Positions 24,455 to 31,675 of a DNA stretch of 36,998 nt are shown piece by piece. Each line of letters starts with the position of its first letter. Within the stretch, counting starts at the first letter, position 1. A program made the translations under genes and the position numbers. The stretch is taken from contig JACPVJ010000028.1 in the NCBI GenBank assembly GCA_016191785.1, positions 1 to 36,998 on the forward strand, given 5' to 3'. This DNA comes from Myxococcales bacterium (GTDB taxonomy: Bacteria; Myxococcota_A; Polyangia; Polyangiales; Polyangiaceae). The notes beneath the pieces were generated by a model that saw only the letters and a list, made by a program, of their open reading frames with translations, had not been told where the DNA came from and did no database searches.

Positions 24455-24481
24455 CCCGCCGTCGCGACCAGCGCGACCCCC
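24455..24481. repeat. 27-bp exact repeat, copy 1
   Basis: These 27 bases are identical to 28036-28062, which lies inside the 3' end of the PEGA-like gene. Here they sit in the 79-base spacer between a lipoprotein gene and the DUF4143 ATPase gene. A further short match (CGGCGATGG) follows in both places at a slightly different distance. On the minus strand this copy could encode GVALVATAG, matching the last membrane helix of the PEGA-like protein. It may be a relic of the 3' end of a paralogue. Confidence 0.7.
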
Positions 24482-24508
24482 CCCCGGCGATGGGGCCGGT
24501 GGCCGGTG

Positions 24509-25690
24509 TCAGAAGATCTCCCCGGCGTGCAGCGCCGCCAGAAATTGCCGGATCGGCCAGACCTCGAAGCGATCGAGCTTCAGCCGCTGTTCGCCGAGAT
24601 AGACGCCGATGGTCCGCGTGACATCCACCTTGGGCCTCCGCTCAGCCAGCGCCCGCGCCGGCTTGCACCAGCGGCTATCCCACTTCTTGGCCGCCTTGAC
24701 CTCGATGCACAAGACGCGGGCCGGGCGCTCGAGCGTCTTCTTGTTCAGCTCCACGACGAAGTCGATCTCGAGCCCCCCTTCGGAGCGATAGAAGTAGATG
24801 TCTCGGTGTCGCCGCGCGTAGTCGTTGAACGCGCGTAGCTCGCCGAGCACGAAGGTCTCGAACGCCGCGCCCTTCCACAGCGAGTCCATCGGTTCGAACA
24901 GGAGTCCCGCGCACGCGCGCGCGACACCCGCGTCGAAGAAGAACAGCTTCGGGTGCGCGACCTCCTTGACCAGGGCACCGGGCCGGTACGACGCCAAGCG
25001 CACGGCAATCAGCGTGTCCTCCAGGATCCCCAGGTAGTTGTCGACGGTGGCGCGAGCGACCATCGCCTCACGCGCCAGGTCTTGCAGGTTCATCACCTGT
25101 CCGTTGTAGCGGCCGGCCGTTCCGAGAAAGCGCGCGAAGGGCTCGAGCTTGCGGACCAGACCTTCCTCCATGATCTCTTGGCGCAGGTACGTCTCGACGT
25201 AGGCGTTCAACGTATCCGCCGCGTGCGCGGGCTCCGCGACAACGCCGGGCAGGCAGCCCCACTCGAGGCAAGCCTTGATGCTCCACGTCTCGGGGCGCTC
25301 GCTGCTCGTGAGCGGGTGCAAGAAGCGCTGAATGGCGCGGCCCGCGAGCATGTCGGCGCCGCCTCGCCTGAGCTTGCGTGCGCTCGACCCGCTCAGCGCG
25401 AACTGCAGGCCGCGGTCTTCGTACAACGCGTGCACCTCGCTCAGCAACGCCGGCACGCGCTGCACTTCGTCGATGACCACCCAGCTCTTGGGCTTCAGTG
25501 GCGCCGCAAGCTCAGCGAGCTCGTGGGGGTTCGCCAGCAGTCGCAGGTAGTGAGCCGACGACAACAGGTCGATGACCAGGGCGGCGTCGCCGAGCCGGGC
25601 CTTCAGCCAAGTCGACTTGCCGGTTCCCCTCGGACCGAACAGGAAGAAGGACTTCTCGGGGCGCTCGAGGGTGCGATCGAACACCCGCAA
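24509..25690 (-). CDS. DUF4143-type AAA ATPase, intact
   Basis: This protein of about 393 residues has an N-terminal P-loop ATPase domain and a C-terminal DUF4143 domain related to restriction-endonuclease-like folds. Walker A is FGPRGTGKST and Walker B is SWVVIDEVQRVP; the sensor is FALSGSSARKL. The C-terminal half has the typical LAREAMVARATVDNYLGILEDTL helix-turn-helix, HPKLFFFDAGVARA and DFVVELNKK...VLCIEVKAAKKWDS. The cellular role of this widespread family is not known, and a DNA- or stress-linked function is only suspected. The start is a TTG at 25690 or, more likely by codon type, the GTG at 25684. There is no Shine-Dalgarno. Confidence 0.88.
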   Translation of the reverse strand: MRVFDRTLERPEKSFFLFGPRGTGKSTWLKARLGDAALVIDLLSSAHYLRLLANPHELAELAAPLKPKSWVVIDEVQRVPALLSEVHALYEDRGLQFALSGSSARKLRRGGADMLAGRAIQRFLHPLTSSERPETWSIKACLEWGCLPGVVAEPAHAADTLNAYVETYLRQEIMEEGLVRKLEPFARFLGTAGRYNGQVMNLQDLAREAMVARATVDNYLGILEDTLIAVRLASYRPGALVKEVAHPKLFFFDAGVARACAGLLFEPMDSLWKGAAFETFVLGELRAFNDYARRHRDIYFYRSEGGLEIDFVVELNKKTLERPARVLCIEVKAAKKWDSRWCKPARALAERRPKVDVTRTIGVYLGEQRLKLDRFEVWPIRQFLAALHAGEIF

Positions 25691-25700
25691 GGTTTAGCAC

Positions 25701-25728
25701 ATTGTGATTTTTGCGGTAAATCTTACAA
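25701..25728 (-). promoter_or_regulatory. AT-rich promoter with dyad for the DUF4143 gene
   Basis: On the minus strand TTGTAA (25728-25723) and CACAAT (25706-25701) are separated by 16 bases, a plausible -35/-10 pair. The transcript would begin only a few bases before the start codon. An imperfect dyad, TTGTGATTT at the left and AAATCTTACAA at the right (25702-25728), covers the whole element, which suggests repression by a bound protein. The island is unusually AT-rich for this genome. Confidence 0.4.
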
Positions 25729-25922
25729 CATGCTGGCGGGGGAGCGCCCGTTGGGATCGCGCGGGGTGGAGGCTCGGTGGCAGTGGCGAGAGCGGGGGCG
25801 CGGGGAGGCGCAGCCCGCGCAACCTGAACGGCGGATAGCGCAGCGGACACCGCAGCGCGCGCCTCGGACGCACGGTTCGGCGGCGAATCGCGCTGCACCA
25901 GATCTTGCAGCGGGGCGCAGCC

Positions 25923-27926
25923 ATGGTTGTGCGGCTGCTCGGTGGGTCTGGGATGATCGTGGTGGCGTCGGTGTTGCTCTGGAGCTGCGGAGGTGGCGGC
26001 GGGTCGGACGCGAACCAGAAGCCGGACGCCGGCGGCGACTCCGGGAGCGACGCGGCGAGCGCGCCTTGCACCGCGGGCGAGTTCCGCTGCGTCGGCGACG
26101 CGCTCGAGACTTGTTCGGCGGACGCGACGCACTTCCAGCCCGTGGCGACGTGCAAGGCCGGGCTGTGCGACGCGCAGGGCAAGCAGTGCGACAACTGCGT
26201 GGCGGGCGACGGCGCCTGCGAGCCCGGGGGCGCGTCGTACAAGGCGTGCGACCCGACGGGGCAGAACGAGCAGGCCACGAGCTGCCTGGGGGCCACCCCG
26301 TTCTGCGTCGACAAGGCGGGCAAGCCCGCTTGCGTCGCGTGCAAGGCCGCGGCGGATTGCCCGCCCTCGACCAGCGAGTGCTCGCTGGCCGCGTGCTCTG
26401 CAGAGGGAGCGTGTGGTGTCGCACCCGTCGTCAAGGGCGCGCCGTGCGGTGCGGCGGGCGCCGGAGGCTCGTGCGATGGATCCGGCGCGTGCGTGTATTG
26501 CACTCCGGGCGAGACGCGCTGCACCGGCGCGGTCCCCGAGACCTGCGACACGAAGGGCCAGTGGAGCGCGGGGAAGGCGTGCGCCGGCTCGGATCCGATC
26601 TGTGTCGCGGGTGCCTGTGTGCAGTGCGCGGCGTCGAGTGACTGCACGGCGTCGACCAACGACTGCCTCACCGTCACCTGCACGGGCAACAAGTGCGGGT
26701 TCTCGCCGAAGGCCCAGGGCAGCGCCTGCCAGGGCGGCGCCGGCACCTGCAACGGCTCGGGCCAGTGCAACGTCTGCCAGCCGGGGACCAAGACCTGCAA
26801 CGGCAAGGTCCCGATGGTCTGCGGCAGCAACGGCCAGTACACCTCGCAGCCCGCGTGCAGCGGAAGCACCCCAGAGTGCGACCCCGTGAGCGCGACCTGC
26901 GTCCAGTGCACCTCGCTCTCGCAGTGCCCGAGCTCGAGCAACCCGTGCCTCACGCCGATCTGCACCTCGGGCTCGTGCGGGTTCGCGTCGAAGGCCGCCG
27001 GTACGCCCTGCCCCGGAGGCACCTGCTCGGCCACCGGCGTCTGTCAGGTCTGCGCGCCCGGAACGAAGACCTGCAGCGGGAACAGCGTGCTCACGTGCAA
27101 CGCACAGGGCCAGTACGACGCGCCGGTGCCGTGCTCGGGAGGGACGCCCGTCTGCGTCGGCGGCGTCTGCCAGGCGGGCCCGGCGTGCGGCAACGGCACG
27201 CCGGAGGGCACCGAGCAGTGCGACGACGGCAACACGACGAAGTGCGACGGGTGCGAAGGGTGCGAGCGGCGGCGGTGGCTGGACGTGCCGGCGAACGCCC
27301 ACATGACCGTGCCGGGCATCGCATCGAAACTGCCGACGAATAGCGAGAACGCGTGCTACGAGGCTTGGATCAAGATCCAGCCGGGCACGGCCAGTTTCCC
27401 GCAGCTGGCCGCGTGCACAATGCCGGCAATCTGCAACTTCGGGCTTCATTACCGTGCAGATCTGGGCCGATTGATCTTCGCGGTGGAGAACGGTGCCGCG
27501 GGGGGAGTGCAAGCCTACGCGTACATCGACCCCCGGGACGGCAAGTGGCACCACCAAGCCGGGTGTCGATCAGTCAGTGGAAACGTCGTCAGTCTCACGC
27601 TTTACTGGGATGGCGCCCCGGTTGCCACCACCACAGGAGCCACGAGCAAGATCGGGCCGCCGGCACAGGTCGTCGCCGGAGACTTCGGTTCTACGGGCCC
27701 TGGAGGATCCATCGACGAAATCCGCATCTCCAACACGCTGCGCTACTCGGGCACCTTCACACCCGCACGCCGCCACACGCTCGATGCCAACACCGTGGCC
27801 CTGTTTCACCTCGACGAAGGCTCAGGGGCGACGGCGACGGACTCGTCGCCGAATGCGTTCACGGGAAGTCTCACGGGGACCACCTGGGGTATCGACACCG
27901 GGTACGCGACCGCGATGTGCCAGTAG
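25923..27926 (+). CDS. Large Cys-rich lipoprotein with lectin-like C-domain
   Basis: This protein of about 667 residues has a lipoprotein signal (lipobox VLLWSC, then a Gly-rich stretch) and about 400 residues of cysteine-rich repeats. Repeated blocks of the form PGTKTCNGKVPMVC...GQY and C-x-CTSLSQCPSSSNPC alternate along the chain. Near residue 425 there is one myxobacterial disulfide repeat, ACGNGTPEGTEQCDDGNTTKC. The C-terminal 220 residues resemble a LamG/concanavalin-type domain (HHQAGCRSVSGNVVSLTLYWDGAPV, IDEIRISNTLRYSGTF, VALFHLDEGSGATATDSS). Such proteins are probably exposed on the outer membrane and may bind glycans or partner cells. The ATG at 25923 is preferred; an ATG at 25953 would give a shorter leader. 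Confidence 0.82.
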   Translation: MVVRLLGGSGMIVVASVLLWSCGGGGGSDANQKPDAGGDSGSDAASAPCTAGEFRCVGDALETCSADATHFQPVATCKAGLCDAQGKQCDNCVAGDGACEPGGASYKACDPTGQNEQATSCLGATPFCVDKAGKPACVACKAAADCPPSTSECSLAACSAEGACGVAPVVKGAPCGAAGAGGSCDGSGACVYCTPGETRCTGAVPETCDTKGQWSAGKACAGSDPICVAGACVQCAASSDCTASTNDCLTVTCTGNKCGFSPKAQGSACQGGAGTCNGSGQCNVCQPGTKTCNGKVPMVCGSNGQYTSQPACSGSTPECDPVSATCVQCTSLSQCPSSSNPCLTPICTSGSCGFASKAAGTPCPGGTCSATGVCQVCAPGTKTCSGNSVLTCNAQGQYDAPVPCSGGTPVCVGGVCQAGPACGNGTPEGTEQCDDGNTTKCDGCEGCERRRWLDVPANAHMTVPGIASKLPTNSENACYEAWIKIQPGTASFPQLAACTMPAICNFGLHYRADLGRLIFAVENGAAGGVQAYAYIDPRDGKWHHQAGCRSVSGNVVSLTLYWDGAPVATTTGATSKIGPPAQVVAGDFGSTGPGGSIDEIRISNTLRYSGTFTPARRHTLDANTVALFHLDEGSGATATDSSPNAFTGSLTGTTWGIDTGYATAMCQ

Positions 27927-27971
27927 CCCTTCAGAACCGAGCCCCGCGGCGCCCACGACCCGGCACCAGGC

Positions 27972-28778
27972 CTATCGCCTGATCGCAGACCGCGCCGCCG
28001 GCGCCTCGCGCCCCGCGACCGCCGCCCAGATCGCGCCCGCCGTCGCGACCAGCGCGACCCCCAGCGACACGTCGGCGATGGCGTAGCTCCGCTGCATGTC
28101 ATCGACGCTGCCGCCTGGGCAGCGCGGGGCACAGGTGGACTCGAGGTCGCGCTGCTGCGAGAGACCCGCGAGGCCGAAGTAACCGGCGGACAGGAACCCG
28201 GCGGTGGCCACGCCGCCGAGGACCCAGGTCGCCGTGGGCAGGCCACCCGAAGGCGCCGAGCTCGGTGGTGGCGCGGACGGGCCACGTGACGGCTCGGCCT
28301 TCGGGGGCGCCGGCACCACGAGCTCGACGAGCTGACCCTTCTCGGCCGCGCGCACCAAGATCTGATGCTCGCGGCCGTCGAAGCGCAGCGTGTGCAGCCC
28401 CGGATCGATCTCGATGGCCTGGCCGTCGATGCGACGGGCAAGCACCTTGTCGCCGAGCCGCACGGTGACGTTCGTGACGCTGCGGCCGGCCTCGTCTCGG
28501 GCGGCGAGCACGATCGTCGGCTGTTCGCTCGCAAGCTCGGTGAGCCAAGTCGAGCACTCGTCGCGGATGACGTCGGGGCACTCGGCCGAGCCGCACGTCT
28601 GGGCGTGCTCTCGGGCCTCGCTCAGGCGCTGACGGGCGCGCGCGCGCTGCACCCCCGCGTGCGCCGCGATGCACGCGCGCTTGGCGGTCTTGTCGGTGAG
28701 CTCTGGCCCCGGGGTTGGTGCCTCGTCGGCCCAGGCGGGAGTCGCGAGCGTCAAGAGCAGCGCGGCGGCGCGCTTCAC
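27972..28778 (-). CDS. PEGA-like periplasmic/membrane protein
   Basis: The 268-residue protein has a signal peptide (MKRAAALLLTLATPAWA) and a helical Cys-containing region (about 30-75, CGSAECPDVIRDECSTWL). A PEGA-like beta-domain follows (about 80-150; VTNVTVRLGDKVLARRIDGQ and IDPGLHTLRFDG). After a Pro/Ser linker come two membrane helices (about 190-212 and 237-258). This architecture is common beside myxobacterial Ser/Thr kinases, where it may receive or anchor an outside signal. The GTG start overlaps the kinase stop as GTGA, making it the last gene of a three-gene operon. Confidence 0.75.
   Translation of the reverse strand: MKRAAALLLTLATPAWADEAPTPGPELTDKTAKRACIAAHAGVQRARARQRLSEAREHAQTCGSAECPDVIRDECSTWLTELASEQPTIVLAARDEAGRSVTNVTVRLGDKVLARRIDGQAIEIDPGLHTLRFDGREHQILVRAAEKGQLVELVVPAPPKAEPSRGPSAPPPSSAPSGGLPTATWVLGGVATAGFLSAGYFGLAGLSQQRDLESTCAPRCPGGSVDDMQRSYAIADVSLGVALVATAGAIWAAVAGREAPAARSAIRR
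28036..28062. repeat. 27-bp exact repeat, copy 2
   Basis: Identical to 24455-24481 and located within the codons for the last transmembrane helix of the PEGA-like protein. This is most likely the original coding copy. Confidence 0.7.
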
Positions 28779-30235
28779 AAGCACTCTTCCTTGAACACGC
28801 GCACGCCCGCGGCGTCGATACGATACGGCGGATCGCACGGCGCGGGACGAGCGCTGGGAGCAGACACGGCCGCAGGTGCTGCCCGAGCGGGCTGCTTCTT
28901 GGCGACCGTGGGCGCGGCGGGGGGCGGCGCGGGCGCTTGGGCGCTCGGCGCAGACGGCGGGCGAACACCCGGCGCGTTCGGGGCGGACTGCGTAGGCTGG
29001 GGCGCGACGGACTGCGTGGGCTGGGCCGCGGCGGGTGCAGCCGGTCGCGGATCCGGCGGCGGCGCCGAGAACGCGCGCCAGACCGCGTGCAAGAGAAAGC
29101 CCGCGACCACCAGCGCCACGGCCACGGCGGGGTGCGTCGCAGCGCGCGTCACTCGCTTCGAGACGTGCGCGGTGACGCCGGTCTGCGAGTCGTCGGACGC
29201 CTGCGCGCGCTCGGTGGGAGTATCGGCTGCCAGAACGGCACCAGCCAGCTGCGCGGCGTCGACCATGCCTGGGCTGACCTCGAGACTTCGAACCAGCGTG
29301 GCTCGCTCGTCGAGCACCGAGCGACCAAGGCGAGCGACCCACTCGCGCACCTCCCAGCGAGGCGCGGGTGGGCAGGCCTGTTGCAGGGCCTGGCCGAGCT
29401 CGAGGGCGGAGGCGTGTCGGCCCTTCCGTGAGTGGCAGAGCGCGCGACGAAGCTCGACCTCGATCGCCGCCGTCGCGTCGTCGAGCGGGCGCAGCGCGGA
29501 CAGCGCCGGGGGGCCGGCCGCGATGGCGTCGAGCAGCTCGCGCGCGCCGTCGGCGTCGTGCAGGCGCCTGCCCGCGCACAGCTCCCAGAGCACGACGGCC
29601 GCGGAATACACGTCGGCTCGGCGATCGAGGGTCCGGAGCTCGAGCTGCTCCGGCGGCATGTAGGCGAGCTTGCCCTTGAGCTCGCCACCGCGAGTCGTCT
29701 GCGCGCGGCGTGCAGCCTTCGCGACGCCGAGATCGAGCAAGCGCGCGGTGCCGTCCTCGCCGACCAAGACGTTCTGTGGGGACACGTCGCGGTGGATGAT
29801 CTCGAGGGGGCGACCTCGATCGTCGCGTGCCTCGTGGACGGCGTGAAGGCCGTCGAGCAGGTCGAGCCCGATGGCCACGACCACGGGCGTGGGCATCGAA
29901 GCGGCCGCGTCGCGGGCCGCCAGCGCGAGCCACGAGAGCGGCACGCCGGGCACGTACTCGAGGACCAGCGTGAGCTCTCCGGCCTCGGCGACGACGTCGA
30001 GCAACGGCACGACGTTCGAGTGACGCACGCGGGTCGTGAGCCGCGCCTCGTCGAGCAGCATCGCGACGAACTCCGGATCGCGTGCGAGCTCTTTCTTCAG
30101 GCACTTGAGCGCGACCACGCGGCTGTGACCGACAGGGCCGATCTGGCGGGCCAGGAAGACCGTGGCCATCCCCCCGGACGCGATGGCCGGGCCCACCGAG
30201 TAGCGGCCCCCTCCGAGCGAGCGCGGCGAGGTCAC
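28775..30235 (-). CDS. Eukaryotic-type Ser/Thr protein kinase, single-pass membrane
   Basis: This 486-residue protein has a cytoplasmic kinase domain (about 10-275) with the glycine loop AIASGGMATVF, Lys44 in VALK, catalytic HRDVSPQN (Asp150, Asn155) and APE-region MPPEQ. The metal-binding DFG is DLG (168-170), a tolerated variant. A transmembrane helix lies at about 369-388. A Pro/Ala-rich periplasmic tail follows and ends in a small Cys-containing segment (CDPPYRIDAAGVRVFKEEC) that could form a disulfide. The GTG start overlaps the stop of the FHA-sigma54 gene, and its own stop overlaps the PEGA-like gene, so all three are tightly coupled. Target proteins are unknown; the FHA domain of the first gene is an obvious candidate reader. 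Confidence 0.92.
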   Translation of the reverse strand: MTSPRSLGGGRYSVGPAIASGGMATVFLARQIGPVGHSRVVALKCLKKELARDPEFVAMLLDEARLTTRVRHSNVVPLLDVVAEAGELTLVLEYVPGVPLSWLALAARDAAASMPTPVVVAIGLDLLDGLHAVHEARDDRGRPLEIIHRDVSPQNVLVGEDGTARLLDLGVAKAARRAQTTRGGELKGKLAYMPPEQLELRTLDRRADVYSAAVVLWELCAGRRLHDADGARELLDAIAAGPPALSALRPLDDATAAIEVELRRALCHSRKGRHASALELGQALQQACPPAPRWEVREWVARLGRSVLDERATLVRSLEVSPGMVDAAQLAGAVLAADTPTERAQASDDSQTGVTAHVSKRVTRAATHPAVAVALVVAGFLLHAVWRAFSAPPPDPRPAAPAAAQPTQSVAPQPTQSAPNAPGVRPPSAPSAQAPAPPPAAPTVAKKQPARAAPAAVSAPSARPAPCDPPYRIDAAGVRVFKEECL

Positions 30236-31575
30236 GGCTTGCGCTTCTTCCTCGGCCGCGGGAGGCCATAGGCCTCGATGCGATCGATCAGCGTGCGCCG
30301 CGGAATGCCGAGGACCGCGGCCGTGCGGGTCTGGTTCCCGCCGCAGCGGTCCAGGGCGCTGAGGATGCGTCGCTTCTCGATGTCGAGCAGCTCGTCGCGG
30401 AGCCCGCTGCCCGCGGGGTCACTCCGGGGCGGCCCGGCCAGCACGCTGCGGGGCAGATGCTCGGCCTCGAGCGTCGTCCCGCGCGCGAGCAGCACCGCGC
30501 ACTCCATCGTGTGTCGGAGCTCGCGCACGTTGCCGGGCCAGCTGTGCCGGTGCAGCGCCTGCATGAAGGCGCGGCTCGGCTCCGGCGCTCGCTTGCCCAG
30601 CTGCTTGGCCACGTCGGCGACGAACGCGCGGGCGAGCACCTCGATCTCGTCCTGGCGCTCGCGCAACGGCGGAACCTGAACCACGATGCCGCAGAGCCGG
30701 TGAAAGAGATCGGCGCGCAGCTCGCCCGCCGAGACCATCGCACCCAGGTCGCGGTTGGTCGCCGCCACGAAGCGCACGTCGAAGGTGCGCGGGCGGAGCG
30801 AGCCGACCCGGAACAGCTCTTTGCACTCGAGGGCGCGGAGCAGCTTGGCCTGCATGCTCTTCGGTAGCTCGCCCACCTCGTCGAGGAACACCGTGCCGCC
30901 GTGGGCGGCCTCGAGGAGCCCGGCCTTCGCCTGCGTGGCCCCGGTGAACGCACCGCGCTCGTAGCCGAAGAGCTCGCTCTCGAGCAGCTGCTCGGGCAGC
31001 GCAGCGCAATTGATACGAAGGAACGGCGCGCCGCTTCGTGGCGACTGACCGTGCACCGACTCTGCGAGCAGCTCTTTGCCGACGCCGGTCTCACCCACCA
31101 GGGTGATGGGGACGTTGCCCTTGGCCACGCGCTCGACCAGCTCGCGCACCGCCCGCATGTCGCTCGGCGCGGGGATCGGCGCGGACGGCTGCTCGCGCTG
31201 GCGCAGCACCATGAGCGCGTCACCGATCTCGATGATCGCGTGCTCGGCCAGCGGGGTGCGCGCGCCGGCCTCGGCGAGTCGGCCTCCGACGCGTGTGCCG
31301 TTCGCGCTCTCTAGATCCTCGACCGAGGGCTCGGGCCCGAGCCGCACCAGCGCGTGGTGACGCGAGACCGAGGGGTGAGGGATGCGCAGATCGCTCGCCG
31401 CGTCTCGACCGACGCGCACCTCGCCGCTGCCCGAGAGCTCGAGATCCGCGTAGCCGCCGTCCCAGTAGGCGCAGAGCCGCGCCCAGCTTGGCTCGCTGCG
31501 CCGCGGGCTGCGGCGCGTCGTGAGCGTCTCGATTCCCCGGAGAGCCACTGAATCGGATGATACTCCGGCTCGCAC
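30232..31575 (-). CDS. FHA-domain sigma54-dependent activator
   Basis: The 447-residue regulator has an N-terminal FHA domain (about 40-125; VRVGRDAASDLRIPHPSVSRHH and SANGTRV), which normally binds phosphothreonine. A sigma54-interacting AAA+ domain (about 140-375) follows, with Walker A GETGVGKE at 161-168, GAFTGA at 208-213 and Walker B VFLDEVGE. A Fis-type helix-turn-helix sits at the end (about 400-440, NQTRTAAVLGIPRRTLIDRI). It should activate sigma54 promoters once the FHA domain senses a phosphoprotein, probably from the kinase encoded next. The GTG at 31575 gives the longest form; the GTG ten codons later is also possible. Confidence 0.92.
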   Translation of the reverse strand: MRAGVSSDSVALRGIETLTTRRSPRRSEPSWARLCAYWDGGYADLELSGSGEVRVGRDAASDLRIPHPSVSRHHALVRLGPEPSVEDLESANGTRVGGRLAEAGARTPLAEHAIIEIGDALMVLRQREQPSAPIPAPSDMRAVRELVERVAKGNVPITLVGETGVGKELLAESVHGQSPRSGAPFLRINCAALPEQLLESELFGYERGAFTGATQAKAGLLEAAHGGTVFLDEVGELPKSMQAKLLRALECKELFRVGSLRPRTFDVRFVAATNRDLGAMVSAGELRADLFHRLCGIVVQVPPLRERQDEIEVLARAFVADVAKQLGKRAPEPSRAFMQALHRHSWPGNVRELRHTMECAVLLARGTTLEAEHLPRSVLAGPPRSDPAGSGLRDELLDIEKRRILSALDRCGGNQTRTAAVLGIPRRTLIDRIEAYGLPRPRKKRKP

Positions 31576-31612
31576 GCTTGGGGCGGCGAGATTCCTGCGC
31601 GGTCACCTCGGG

Positions 31613-31633
31613 GTTGTGCGGTTTTCGCACAAC
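31613..31633. promoter_or_regulatory. Perfect 8-bp dyad between divergent genes
   Basis: GTTGTGCG (31613-31620) and CGCACAAC (31626-31633) form a perfect inverted repeat around the 5-base centre GTTTT. It lies in the 100-base spacer between the sigma54-activator operon (minus) and the tandem lipoprotein genes (plus). It is about 40 bases from each start, so it could be an operator controlling both, or a site for the Fis-type activator itself. Confidence 0.5.
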
Positions 31634-31675
31634 TCGGTCCCCGCAACGGGCTCCGTGCTGCCGGTTTGCTCGACT

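Noticed and set aside
31655..31670. Sigma54 promoter for the lipoprotein pair
   Set aside because: A TTTGCT fits the -12 element, but the expected GG at -24 reads TG and the surrounding match is poor.
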